Assembly (NCBI GenBank): GCA_032622095.1
Contig: CP136067.1
Coordinates: 194,580,052 to 194,644,051 of the forward strand
From: Siphonodentalium dalli
Lineage: Eukaryota; Mollusca; Scaphopoda; Gadilida; Siphonodentaliidae
Direction of reading: 5' to 3'
Length of the DNA: 64,000 nucleotides
Shown here: piece after piece, positions 28,761 to 41,730 of the stretch
Numbering within the stretch: position 1 is the first letter of the stretch
How the letters are laid out: each line of letters begins with the position of its first letter
Notes under the pieces: model-generated
What the model saw: only the letters and a program-made list of their open reading frames with translations
The model's database searches: none
What the model was told of the DNA's origin: nothing
Position numbers and translations under genes: made by a program

Positions 28761-31700
28761 ACCATTACAGAAGTAACCTGGATATTAGATCTATACCGAA
28801 TAACGTGACATTAGGACCATTACAGAAGTAACCTGGATATTAGATCTATACCGAATAAAGTGACATTAGGACGATTACAGAAGTAACCTGGATATTAGAT
28901 CTATACCGAATAAAGTGACATTAGGACCATTACAGAAGTAACCTGGATATTAGATCTATACCGAATAAAGTGACATTAGGACGATTACAGAAGTAACCTG
29001 GATATTAGATATATACCGAATAACGTGACATTAGGACCATTACAGAAGTAACCTGGATATTAGATCTATACCGAATAACGGGACATTAGGACCATTACTG
29101 AAGTAACCTGGATATTAGATCAATACCGAATAACGTGACATTAGGACCATTACATAAGTAACCTGGATATTAGATCTATACCGAATAACCTGACATTAGG
29201 ACCATTACAGAAGTAACCTGGATATTAGATCTATACCGAATAAAGGGACATTAGGACCATTACAGAAGTAACCTGGATATTAGATCTATACCAAATAAAG
29301 TGACATTAGGACCATTACAGAAGTAACCTGGATATTAGATATATACCGAATAACGGGACATTAGGACCATTACAGAAGTAACCTGGATATTAGATCTATA
29401 CCAAATAAAGTGACATTAGGACCATTACAGAAGTAACCTGGATATTAGATCAATACCGAATAAAGTGACATTAGGACCATTACAGAAGTAACCTGGATAT
29501 TAGATCAATACCGAATAAAGTGACATTAGGACCATTACAGAAGTAACCTGGATATTAGATCTATACCGAATAACGGGACATTAGGACCATTACAGAAGTA
29601 ACCTGGATATTAGATCTATACCGAATAACGGGACATTAGGACGATTACAGAAGTAACCTGGATATTAGATCTATACCGAATAAAGGGACATTAGGACCAT
29701 TACAGAAGTAACCTGGATATTAGATATATACCGAATAAAGGACATTAGGACCATTACAGAAGTAACCTGGATATTAGATCTATACCGAATAAAGTGACAT
29801 TAGGACCATTACAGAAGTAACCTGGATATTAGATCAATACCGAATAAAGTGACATTAGGACCATTACAGAAGTAACCTGGATATTAGATCTATACCGAAT
29901 AAAGTGACATTAGGACCATTACAGAAGTAACCTGGATATTAGATATATACCGAATAACGGGACATTAGGACCATTACAGAAGTAACCTGGATATTAGATA
30001 TATACCGAATAACGGGACATTAGGACCATTACAGAAGTAACCTGGATATTAGATCTATACCGAATAAAGGGACATTAGGACCATTACAGAAGTAACCTGG
30101 ATATTAGATCTATACCGAATAAAGTGACATTAGGACCATTACAGAAGTAACCTGGATATTAGATCTATACCGAATAAAGGGACATAGGACCATTACAGAA
30201 GTAACCTGGATATTAGATCTATACCGAATAAAGTGACATTAGGACCATTACTGAAGTAACCTGGATATTAGATCTATACCGAATAAAGGGACATTAGGAC
30301 CATTACAGAAGTAACCTGGATATTAGATCTATACCTAATAAAGGGACATTAGGACCATTACAGAAGTAACCTGGATATTAGATCTATACCGAATAACGGG
30401 ACATTAGGACCATTACAGAAGTAACCTGGATATTAGATCTATACCTAATAAAGTGACATTAGGACCATTACAGAAGTAACCTGGATATTAGATCAATACC
30501 GAATAAAGTGACATTAGGACGATTACAGAAGTAACCTGGATATTAGATCTATACCGAATAACCTGACATTAGGACCATTACAGAAGTAACCTGGATATTA
30601 GATCAATACCGAATAAAGTGACATTAGGACCATTACAGAAGTAACCTGGATATTAGATCAATACCGAATAAAGTGACATTAGGACCATTACAGAAGTAAC
30701 CTGGATATTAGATCAATACCGAATAACGGGACATTAGGACCATTACAGAAGTAACCAGGATATTAGATCAATACCGAATAAAGTGACATTAGGACCATTA
30801 CAGAAGTAACCTGGATATTAGATCTATACCTAATAAAGTGACATTAGGACCATTACAGAAGTAACCTGGATATTAGATCAATACCGAATAAAGTGACATT
30901 AGGACGATTACAGAAGTAACCTGGATATTAGATCTATACCGAATAAAGTGACATTAGGACGATTACAGAAGTAACCTGGATATTTGATCTATACCGAATA
31001 AAGGGACATTAGGACCATTACAGAAGTAACCTGGATATTAGATCTATACCGAATAACCTGACATTAGGACCATTACAGAAGTAACCTGGATATTAGATCA
31101 ATACCGAATAAAGTGACATTAGGACCATTACAGAAGTAACCTGGATATTAGATCAATACCGAATAAAGGGACATTAGGACCATTACAGAAGTAACCTGGA
31201 TATTAGATCTATACCGAATAACGGGACATTAGGACGATTACAGAAGTAACCTGGATATTAGATCTATACCGAATAAAGTGACATTAGGACGATTACAGAA
31301 GTAACCTGGATATTAGATCTATACCGAATAAAGGGACATTAGGACCATTACAGAAGTAACCTGGATATTAGATCTATACCGAATAAAGTGACATTAGGAC
31401 CATTACAGAAGTAACCTGGATATTAGATCTATACCGAATAAAGTGACATTAGGACGATTACAGAAGTAACCTGGATATTAGATATATACCGAATAAAGTG
31501 ACATTAGGACCATTACAGAAGTAACCTATATTAGATCTATACCGAATAAAGTGACATTAGGACCATTACAGAAGTAACCTGGATATTAGATCTATACCGA
31601 ATAAAGTGACATTAGGACCATTACAGAAGTAACCTGGATATTAGATCTATACCTAATAAAGTGACATTAGGACCATTACATAAGTAACCTGGATATTAGA

Positions 31701-33740
31701 TCTATACCGAATAAAGTGACATTAGGACGATTACAGAAGTAACCTGGATATTAGATCTATACCGAATAAAGTGACATTAGGACGATTACAGAAGTAACCT
31801 GGATATTAGATATATACCGAATAAAGTGACATTAGGACGATTACAGAAGTAACCTGGATATTAGATATATACCGAATAAAGTGACATTAGGACCATTACA
31901 GAAGTAACCTGGATATTAGATCTATACCGAATAAAGTGACATTAGGACCATTACAGAAGTAACCTGGATATTAGATCTATACCGAATAAAGTGACATTAG
32001 GACCATTACAGAAGTAACCTGGATATTAGATCTATACCGAATAAAGTGACATTAGGACCATTACAGAAGTAACCTGGATATTAGATCTATACCGAATAAA
32101 GGGACATTAGGACCATTACAGAAGTAACCTGGATATTAGATCTATACCGAATAAAGGGACATTAGGACCATTACAGAAGTAACCTGGATATTAGATCTAT
32201 ACCGAATAAAGTGACATTAGGACCATTACAGAAGTAACCTGGATATTAGATCTATACCGAATAAAGGGACATTAGGACCATTACAGAAGTAACCTGGATA
32301 TTAGATCTATACCGAATAACGGGACATTAGGACCATTACAGAAGTAACCTGGATATTAGATCAATACCGAATAAAGTGACATTAGGACCATTACAGAAGT
32401 AACCTGGATATTAGATCAATACCGAATAACGGGACATTAGGACCATTACAGAAGTAACCTGGATATTAGATCAATACCGAATAAAGGGACATTAGGACCA
32501 TTACAGAAGTAACCTGGATATTAGATCAATACCGAATAAAGTGACATTAGGACCATTACATAAGTAACCTGGATATTAGATCTATACCGAATAAAGGGAC
32601 ATTAGGACCATTACAGAAGTAACCTGGATATTAGATCTATACCGAATAACGGGACATTAGGACCATTACAGAAGTAACCTGGATATTAGATCTATACCGA
32701 ATAAAGTGACATTAGGACCATTACAGAAGTAACCTGGATATTAGATCAATACCGAATAAAGTGACATTAGGACCATTACATAAGTAACCTGGATATTAGA
32801 TCTATACCGAATAAAGTGACATTAGGACCATTACAGAAGTAACCTGGATATTAGATCTATACCGAATAAAGGGACATTAGGACCATTACAGAAGTAACCT
32901 GGATATTAGATCTATACCGAATAAAGTGACATTAGGACCATTACATAAGTAACCTGGATATTAGATCTATACCTAATAAAGTGACATTAGGACCATTACA
33001 TAAGTAACCTGGATATTAGATCTATACCGAATAAAGGGACATTAGGACCATTACAGAAGTAACCTGGATATTAGATCTATACCGAATAAAGGGACATTAG
33101 GACCATTACAGAAGTAACCTGGATATTAGATCTATACCGAATAAAGTGACATTAGGACGATTACAGAAGTAACCTGGATATTAGATCTATACCGAATAAA
33201 GGGACATTAGGACCATTACAGAAGTAACCTGGATATTAGATCAATACCGAATAAAGGGACATTAGGACCATTACAGAAGTAACCTGGATATTAGATCAAT
33301 ACCGAATAAAGTGACATTAGGACCATTACTGAAGTAACCTGGATATTAGATCAATACCGAATAAAGTGACATTAGGACCATTACAGAAGTAACCTGGATA
33401 TTAGATCTATACCGAATAAAGTGACATTAGGACCATTACAGAAGTAACCTGGATATTAGATCTATACCGAATAAAGTGACATTAGGACCATTACAGAAGT
33501 AACCTGGATATTAGATCTATACCGAATAACGGGACATTAGGACCATTACAGAAGTAACCTGGATATTAGATCTATACCGAATAAAGTGACATTAGGACCA
33601 TTACAGAAGTAACCTGGATATTAGATCAATACCGAATAAAGTGACATTAGGACCATTACAGAAGTAACCTGGATATTAGATCAATACCGAATAAAGGGAC
33701 ATTAGGACCATTACAGAAGTAACCTGGATATTAGATCTAT

Positions 33741-34180
33741 ACCTAATAAAGGGACATTAGGACCATTACAGAAGTAACCTGGATATTAGATCTATACCGA
33801 ATAACGTGACATTAGGACGATTACAGAAGTAACCTGGATATTAGATCTATACCAAATAAAGTGACATTAGGACCATTACAGAAGTAACCTGGATATTAGA
33901 TCTATACCGAATAAAGTGACATTAGGACCATTACAGGAGTAACCTGGATATTAGATCTATACCTAATAAAGGGACATTAGGACCATTACAGAAGTAACCT
34001 GGATATTAGATCTATACCGAATAACGTGACATTAGGACGATTACAGAAGTAACCTGGATATTAGATCTATACCAAATAAAGTGACATTAGGACCATTACA
34101 GAAGTAACCTGGATATTAGATCTATACCGAATAACGTGACATTAGGACGATTACAGAAGTAACCTGGATATTAGATCAAT
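33741..34180 (+). repeat. tetrameric higher-order repeat (220 bp)
   Basis: The variant order CCTAATAAAGGG, then AATAACGTG with GACGATTAC, then CCAAATAAAGTG is found starting at 33741 and again at 33961, exactly four monomers apart. Three private markers repeat in the same order. Confidence 0.85.
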
Positions 34181-37120
34181 ACCGAATAAAGGGACATTAG
34201 GACCATTACAGAAGTAACCTGGATATTAGATCTATACCGAATAACGGGACATTAGGACCATTACAGAAGTAACCTGGATATTAGATCAATACCGAATAAC
34301 GTGACATTAGGACCATTACAGAAGTAACCTGGATATTAGATCTATACCGAATAAAGTGACATTAGGACGATTACAGAAGTAACCTGGATATTAGATCAAT
34401 ACCGAATAAAGTGACATTAGGACCATTACAGAAGTAACCTGGATGTTAGATCAATACCGAATAAAGTGACATTAGGACCATTACAGAAGTAACCTGGATA
34501 TTAGATCTATACCGAATAACGGGACATTAGGACCATTACAGAAGTAACCTGGATATTAGATCAATACCGAATAAAGGGACATTAGGACCATTACAGAAGT
34601 AACCTGGATATTAGATCTATACCGAATAAAGTGACATTAGGACCATTACAGTAGTAACCTGGATATTAGATCTATACCGAATAAAGTGACATTAGGACCA
34701 TTACAGAAGTAACCTGGATATTAGATCTATACCGAATAACGGGACATTAGGACCATTACAGAAGTAACCAGGATATTAGATCTATACAGAATAAAGTGAC
34801 ATTAGGACCATTACAGAAGTAACCTGGATATTAGATCTATACCGAATAACGGGACATTAGGACCATTACAGAAGTAACCTGGATATTAGATCTATACCGA
34901 ATAAAGTGACATTAGGACCATTACAGAAGTAACCTGGATATTAGATCTATACCGAATAAAGGGACATTAGGACCATTACAGAAGTAACCTGGATATTAGA
35001 TCTATACCGAATAAAGTGACATTAGGACCATTACAGAAGTAACCTGGATATTAGATCAATACCGAATAAAGGGACATTAGGACCATTACAGGAGTAACCT
35101 GGATATTAGATCTATACCGAATAAAGGGACATTAGGACCATTACATAAGTAACCTGGATATTAGATCTATACCGAATAAAGTGACATTAGGACCATTACA
35201 GAAGTAACCTGGATATTAGATATATACCGAATAACCTGACATTAGGACCATTACAGAAGTAACCTGGATATTAGATCAATACCGAATAAAGTGACATTAG
35301 GACCATTACAGAAGTAACCTGGATATTAGATCTATACCGAATAAAGTGACATTAGGACCATTACATAAGTAACCTGGATATTAGATCAATACTGAATAAA
35401 GTGACATTAGGACGATTACAGAAGTAACCTGGATATTAGATCTATACCGAATAAAGGGACATTAGGACCATTACAGAAGTAACCTGGATATTAGATCTAT
35501 ACCGAATAACGTGACATTAGGACCATTACAGAAGTAACCTGGATATTAGATCTATACCGAATAAAGTGACATTAGGACGATTACAGAAGTAACCTGGATA
35601 TTAGATCTATACCGAATAAAGGGACATTAGGACCATTACAGAAGTAACCTGGATATTAGATCTATACCGAATAAAGTGACATTAGGACCATTACAGAAGT
35701 AACCTGGATATTAGATCAATACCGAATAAAGGGACATTAGGACCATTACAGAAGTAACCTGGATATTAGATCAATACTGAATAAAGTGACATTAGGACGA
35801 TTACAGAAGTAACCTGGATATTAGATCTATACCGAATAAAGTGACATTAGGACCATTACAGAAGTAACCTGGATATTAGATCTATACCGAATAAAGGGAC
35901 ATTAGGACCATTACAGAAGTAACCTGGATATTAGATCTATACCGAATAAAGGGACATTAGGACCATTACAGAAGTAACCTGGATATTAGATCTATACCGA
36001 ATAAAGTGACATTAGGACCATTACAGAAGTAACCTGGATATTAGATCTATACCGAATAAAGTGACATTAGGACCATTACAGAAGTAACCTGGATATTAGA
36101 TCTATACCGAATAAAGTGACATTAGGACCATTACAGAAGTAACCTGGATATTAGATCTATACCGAATAAAGGGACATTAGGACCATTACAGAAGTAACCT
36201 GGATATTAGATCTATACCGAATAAAGGGACATTAGGACCATTACAGAAGTAACCTGGATATTAGATCTATACCGAATAAAGGGACATTAGGACCATTACA
36301 GAAGTAACCTGGATATTAGATCTATACAGAATAAAGTGACATTAGGACCATTACAGAAGTAACCTGGATATTAGATCTATACCGAATAAAGTGACATTAG
36401 GACCATTACAGAAGTAACCTGGATATTAGATCTATACCGAATAAAGTGACATTAGGACCATTACAGAAGTAACCTGGATATTAGATCTATACAGAATAAA
36501 GGGACATTAGGACCATTACAGAAGTAACCTGTATATTAGATCTATACCGAATAAAGTGACATTAGGACCATTACAGAAGTGACCTGGATATTAGATCAAT
36601 ACCGAATAAAGTGACATTAGGACCATTACAGAAGTAACCTGGATATTAGATCAATACCGAATAAAGTGACATTAGGACCATTACAGAAGTAACCTGGATA
36701 TTAGATCTATACCGAATAAAGTGACATTAGGACCATTACAGAAGTAACCTGGATATTAGATCTATACCGAATAAAGTGACATTAGGACCATTACAGAAGT
36801 AACCTGGATATTAGATCAATACAGAATAAAGTGACATTAGGACCATTACAGAAGTAACCTGGATATTAGATCTATACCGAATAAAGGGACATTAGGACCA
36901 TTACAGAAGTAACCTGGATATTAGATATATACCGAATAAAGTGACATTAGGACCATTACAGAAGTAACCTGGATATTAGATCTATACAGAATAAAGAGAC
37001 ATTAGGACCATTACAGAAGTAACCTGGATATTAGATCTATACCGAATAACGTGACATTAGGACCATTACAGAAGTAACCTGGATATTAGATCTATACCGA
37101 ATAAAGGGACATTAGGACCA

Positions 37121-37560
37121 TTACTGAAGTAACCTGGATATTAGATCTATACCGAATAAAGGGACATTAGGACCATTACAGAAGTAACCAGGATATTAGA
37201 TCTATACCAAATAAAGTGACATTAGGACCATTACAGAAGTAACCTGGATATTAGATATATACCGAATAAAGTGACATTAGGACCATTACAGAAGTAACCT
37301 GGATATTAGATCTATACCGAATAAAGGGACATTAGGACCATTACTGAAGTAACCTGGATATTAGATCTATACCGAATAAAGGGACATTAGGACCATTACA
37401 GAAGTAACCAGGATATTAGATCTATACCAAATAAAGTGACATTAGGACCATTACAGAAGTAACCTGGATATTAGATATATACCGAATAAAGTGACATTAG
37501 GACCATTACAGAAGTAACCTGGATATTAGATCTATACCGAATAAAGGGACATTAGGACCA
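37121..37560 (+). repeat. tetrameric higher-order repeat (220 bp)
   Basis: The marker order TTACTGAAGT, then TAACCAGGAT, then CCAAATAAAG, then AGATATATACC starts at 37121 and repeats at 37341, exactly 220 bp apart. The four rare variants in identical order make a recent tandem duplication of a four-monomer block very likely. Confidence 0.88.
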
Positions 37561-38064
37561 TTACAGAAGTAACCTGGATATTAGATCTATACCGAATAAC
37601 GGGACATTAGGACCATTACAGAAGTAACCTGGATATTAGATCTATACCGAATAAAGTGACATTAGGACCATTACAGAAGTAACCTGGATATTAGATCTAT
37701 ACCGAATAAAGTGACATTAGGACGATTACAGAAGTAACATGGATATTAGATCTATACCGAATAACGTGACATTAGGACCATTACAGAAGTAACCTGGATA
37801 TTAGATCAATACCGAATAAAGTGACATTAGGACGATTACAGAAGTAACCTGGATATTAGATCAATACCGAATAAAGTGACATTAGGACCATTACAGAAGT
37901 AACCTGGATATTAGATCTATACCGAATAAAGGGACATTAGGACCATTACATAAGTAACCTGGATATTAGATCTATACCGAATAAAGTGACATTAGGACCA
38001 TTACAGAAGTAACCTGGATATTAGATCTATACCGAATAACGGGACATTAGGACCATTACAGAAG

Positions 38065-38074
38065 TAACCTGGAT
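38065..38074 (+). repeat. left target-site duplication of the LINE
   Basis: TAACCTGGAT lies immediately before the first non-satellite base of the inserted element. The identical ten bases follow the element at 48115-48124. Joining 38074 directly to 48125 restores an uninterrupted 55-bp monomer. Because the flank is satellite, the exact duplication length carries an uncertainty of a base or so. Confidence 0.85.
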
Positions 38075-38321
38075 TAATAAGATGGCGTCGTAACAACATC
38101 ACAATATTTGGCGGGCATTATTATTTTTTCCTAACAATCTGTTATACACGGCCGATCGACAGAAACTACACACGATACGGAAGCAGAGATTAGCACCTAC
38201 AATCAACATAAGATCTAACAGTGAGTTTGAGCCCGATCACGAGAAATTACTGTTCAAATAGAGATCTCTCCTATTTTCGTGATAGCTAGTATACAATCCT
38301 GTCGACAGATAAACATTTGGC
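38075..38321 (+). promoter_or_regulatory. LINE 5' leader / presumed internal promoter with YY1-like motif
   Basis: This 247-bp stretch lies between the array junction and the ORF1 start. The element opens TAATAAGATGGCGTCG, and AAGATGGCG at 38079-38087 matches the core of the YY1 site (AANATGGCG). A YY1 site at nearly the same position, just inside the 5' end, is known from the human L1 promoter, where it helps position transcription initiation. This supports, but does not prove, that 38075 is the natural 5' end. No long open frame is present. Confidence 0.6.
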
Positions 38322-39257
38322 ATGCCAGAAAAACGGCCCCCAGCAAGCTCCACATCCAGTGCGAGCGGCGACGATAGTATAAATCCGAACCCTGGTAAAC
38401 CTGTGAAACCAAAATCTACTGCTGTGCCACCAAAAAAACAGAAAACATCCCAAATTGGGCAGGGAAGTCAGCAGAAATTATCGTTTGAAGCACCACCAGA
38501 AACCAACTTAGCCAAAGCGTTATCTGAGATCAATGCGAAGCTGGATAAAATGGTTACAAAAACTGATCTGGACAAAAGCTTGGAACCACTTGTAAAAACT
38601 GAAAGTATGAACATGATTATTTCTCAAATGAAGACTGAATTTGATAAGAAGCTAGACAATGTCAAAGATGAGTGTATTGGGAAACTGTTTGATGTCGAAC
38701 AGCGAATGGACAGGATGGAGGGTGAAATGAGACAAATGACCGAACAAATCGAAGAGCGAGATACAGATATTGAGGGAATGACAGCAGAAATTGACGCACT
38801 GAAGGAAAAGAATAATAGACTCGAACAACAAACAAGGAAAAACACCATAAGAATTTTTGGAATTGATGATCATAGTACTGAAACAGTTGATGAATGCGAG
38901 AAAAAAGTCATTCATATTATTCAGAATAAACTCAACTTGAAATACATCACTCAGGAAGATATCAGCATCGCACATCGCATTGGAAAACACAAACCAGATC
39001 AGAAATATCCAAGGAGTGTGATATGTAACTTCATCTCCAGAAGAACAAAAAACTCAGTGATTGCGGTACGCAAAACCTTAAAAGGACAGAAATTGGTAAT
39101 AAAAGAAGATTTAACTGATGGAAATAGTACACTACTGAAGAATGCCAAAGAATTGGCTGTCGTTGATGATGCCTGGTCTGTTGGAGGCAAGATATACATC
39201 AAGTACACCGACAAAACCAAGAAGATCAGGCAAATAAGCAAACTGTCTGATGTATAA
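38322..39257 (+). CDS. LINE ORF1 protein (coiled coil plus RRM-like RNA-binding domain)
   Basis: A 311-aa protein, presumed to be the nucleic-acid-binding ORF1p that packages LINE RNA into ribonucleoprotein in cis. Residues 1-60 are low-complexity and basic, rich in Pro, Ser and Lys. Residues about 62-172 are strongly helical with heptad-like spacing and many Glu/Lys, as expected of a coiled-coil trimerisation region. Residues about 173-250 (beginning KNTIRIFGI) resemble the RRM-like fold of L1-type ORF1p (Transposase_22-like). Residues about 255-311 (EDLTDGNSTLLKNAKEL ... GGKIYIKY) match the usual C-terminal domain of invertebrate LINE ORF1 proteins. No zinc knuckle or esterase domain is seen. 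The ATG has G at -3 and is the first in frame after the leader; the frame is intact. Minus-strand open frames over this gene are antisense shadows. Confidence 0.88.
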   Translation: MPEKRPPASSTSSASGDDSINPNPGKPVKPKSTAVPPKKQKTSQIGQGSQQKLSFEAPPETNLAKALSEINAKLDKMVTKTDLDKSLEPLVKTESMNMIISQMKTEFDKKLDNVKDECIGKLFDVEQRMDRMEGEMRQMTEQIEERDTDIEGMTAEIDALKEKNNRLEQQTRKNTIRIFGIDDHSTETVDECEKKVIHIIQNKLNLKYITQEDISIAHRIGKHKPDQKYPRSVICNFISRRTKNSVIAVRKTLKGQKLVIKEDLTDGNSTLLKNAKELAVVDDAWSVGGKIYIKYTDKTKKIRQISKLSDV

Positions 39258-39522
39258 TCACATTTGTAATCCATATACACATGTTCTGATCTAACGTGTG
39301 GAATACTAAATTCCTTAGGTTGAATATATGTTAAACTTAATGTATTTGAAATATGCACTATGTGTTCCATTGTATATAATGATGCATAAATTTATATGAA
39401 AAGCAAGTTTGATTCAATGCAAGCTTAAATATTAGATACTCATGCAATCTTGACTGAACATGTACAAGTATGTATTATGTTTTGACTATTAAAATACCGT
39501 TATTACAAGTAATGAATATTCA

Positions 39523-39575
39523 AAACATATTATTGATTGCTTCAGTATAATACTGAAGTAATCAATAATATGTTT
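39523..39575. repeat. 53-bp near-perfect palindrome
   Basis: Arms of 26 bp (39523-39548 and 39550-39575) with a one-base centre pair with a single mismatch. The arms begin AAACATATTATTGATTGC and the right arm ends in the complement. It sits at the start of the degenerate tandem-unit region and would form a strong hairpin in RNA or a cruciform in DNA. Confidence 0.9.
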
Positions 39576-40380
39576 CGACTAAATACCATTATTACTAGTA
39601 ACGAGTACTACAGTAATCAAGAGCCACACCTGAGTAAAGATACCAATTGCTTAGTGCACATGCACCAACCTTGCCGTTGACTGAAAACCTGTTTCGGTGA
39701 TACATTTAATAGCTTTAAAGCCCTATTTATATTTATAAATAATGCTACCTTAATATTTGCAGTAAAGATACATAGTCTGATTTATTATAACGCCCCTAAA
39801 TTAATACTTCTGCTGCTACTGGGGGGATACCAGATTTGAGTAGAGGAGCCTGTTACATATTAACAAATAAATTTTTTTGCAATTAATAAGATTCTGATAA
39901 CTATTAAGCGGCATGTCTAGAAACGTTGTTGTTGCAATCAGATAAGATAGGGGGCCGTCAAATCAGATTATGTACCTTTAAGGTCAAATACATCATAATA
40001 AATCTTATACACATGGTCCGGCCCTCATTCCAAGAAGTTACCTGGAAAACTGTTTGAACAAACCTTGTTCACACTTCTAGCTAAAGAAGAACAGCTTCAT
40101 TTTATAACCTTGAATAAGATACATTACTAGCAGCAAAACTTCTGATCATAATTTTACTTATGTAAAGACCCATGTATTCAAAATATATGTAATGAATACT
40201 AAAATATTCATGAACAACACCCGAGTAAAAATACCTATTGCTTGGTACATCTGCATGAACTGACCGAAAACTTTCTTTTCAATGATACATATATATTAGC
40301 TGTAAAGCACTTAATAATGCTACCTTAATATTAGCATTAAAGATACATAATCTGAATTATTATTTTTCGGCATCAAGAGA

Positions 40381-40401
40381 AAAAAAAAATAATAATAATA
40401 T
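40381..40401 (+). repeat. A/AAT microsatellite
   Basis: Nine A residues are followed by several AAT units within the second copy of the degenerate tandem unit. Confidence 0.85.
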
Positions 40402-40809
40402 TTAGTCTAGGAACCCATACAACAAAGCCCTGGTTGGTCATTTATTATTCGCCACCTCAAATATGTGGCGGCCTAGCTGGTAAATATTCGACAAAAGCTG
40501 ACCGACAGTCTCGATACCAAATTACGTTAAATATTAATATATAACAGTCCTTGAGCAACTTTATACTATAGTTGACAGCGGTAATTATAATTTTTTGGAA
40601 ATTAATCGACTCTGATAACTAAAGCGGCATTTCATGAATTGTTGTTGTTGTTGGAATCTGATCACATGGAGACCATCAGTTCGGATTGGGTCCCTTTAAG
40701 GTAAAACACAACATAATGAATATCATACACATGGTTGGCACTCATTCCGAGAAGTTATCTGGAAAACTGTATTTGAACAAACCTAGGTCCTCGGCTTCGG
40801 GAGAAAGAA

Positions 40810-40859
40810 GAAAAAAAATAAATAAATAAATAAATAATAAAAAATAATAATAATAATAG
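40810..40859 (+). repeat. AAAT/AAT microsatellite
   Basis: About 50 bp of AAAT then AAT repeats sit at the equivalent place in the third copy of the degenerate unit, so the A-rich tract was probably present in the ancestral unit and expanded independently. Confidence 0.88.
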
Positions 40860-41354
40860 ATATGAGTTGAGGAACCCATCCATCAAAGCCCTGATTTATC
40901 AGATATCAAGTTCTGAAATATGTTATTATTCGCCACCGCAAATATTCGACAAAAGCCGACCAACTTAATCTCGACACAAATTACGCTGAACAGAATATTG
41001 ATATAGAACACTTCTTGGGCTATTTATACTATAGTTGACAGCAGTAAGCATAATTGTTTTTGGCAATTAATCGATTCTGATAATTAAGTGGGATGTCAAT
41101 AAATGTTGTTGTTGTTGTTGGAATCTGATGATATGGGGACCATCAAATCACATTATGTACCTTTAAGGTCAAACACAGCATAATGAATCTTATGCACATG
41201 GTTCTGCACTCATTCCGGTAAGTTATCTAGAAAACTGTACTAGTATTTGTACAAACCCAGCTAATACTACTACATGCAGCTACCGGTATACATAATCACA
41301 AGAACAGCCTCTTTTCAAAATAGAAATAACTTCTCATCATAACTTTACTGATTG

Positions 41355-41730
41355 GAAGACCCATGTTGCATGTATTGGAAACATATTTATTCGTGACACG
41401 TGTCACTTGTGAACCCAAATCCTCATTTGCTCTTATGACTACATCCTATATTGGGCCATGTCAGATGTATATATTGGAAACATATTTACCTGTGACATGC
41501 GTCACTTGTTAATCCTGATGCTTATTCGCTCTTATGACAGCATTTATATGAAGTCACATGTTGTATGTATTCGAAACATATTTATTCCTGACAGGTGTCA
41601 CTTGTGATCCCCAACTTCTCACATGCCCAAATGACGGCATTATATATGATGCATTTATTTGTGACATTTGTCATTTATGAACCCAAATGCTTATTTACCT
41701 GCATGACTGTATCTTATATAAAGGCATATA
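41355..41730 (+). repeat. ~95-100-bp tandem repeat, about four copies
   Basis: Units share CCATGT...GTATTGGAAACATATTTA, then GTGACA(C/T)G(T/C)GTCACTTGT, then a TGCTTATT...CTCTTATGAC motif. Copies begin at about 41360, 41455, 41553 and 41645, and the last is shortened. Each complete unit includes a short dyad around GACACGTGTCAC or its variants. The repeat lies between the third and fourth copies of the larger unit. Confidence 0.8.

Larger units (their letters stand above)
22631..38074 (+). repeat. 55-bp satellite array, block 2
   Basis: About 281 monomers of the same family and orientation as block 1 start at monomer position 27 (GATATTAGAT) and end at position 29, where the LINE is inserted. 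The same dimorphic sites are present. Length variants include 2-bp deletions near 25597, 25760, 28508 and 28671, and single-base losses near 29739 and 30185. No other interruption was seen across 15.4 kb. Confidence 0.98.

Noticed and set aside
38624-39370. Three minus-strand open frames (74, 112 and 123 codons) over ORF1 and just after it
   Set aside because: They are antisense shadows of the AT-rich coiled-coil and RNA-binding coding sequence and its trailing region, with no protein-like features.
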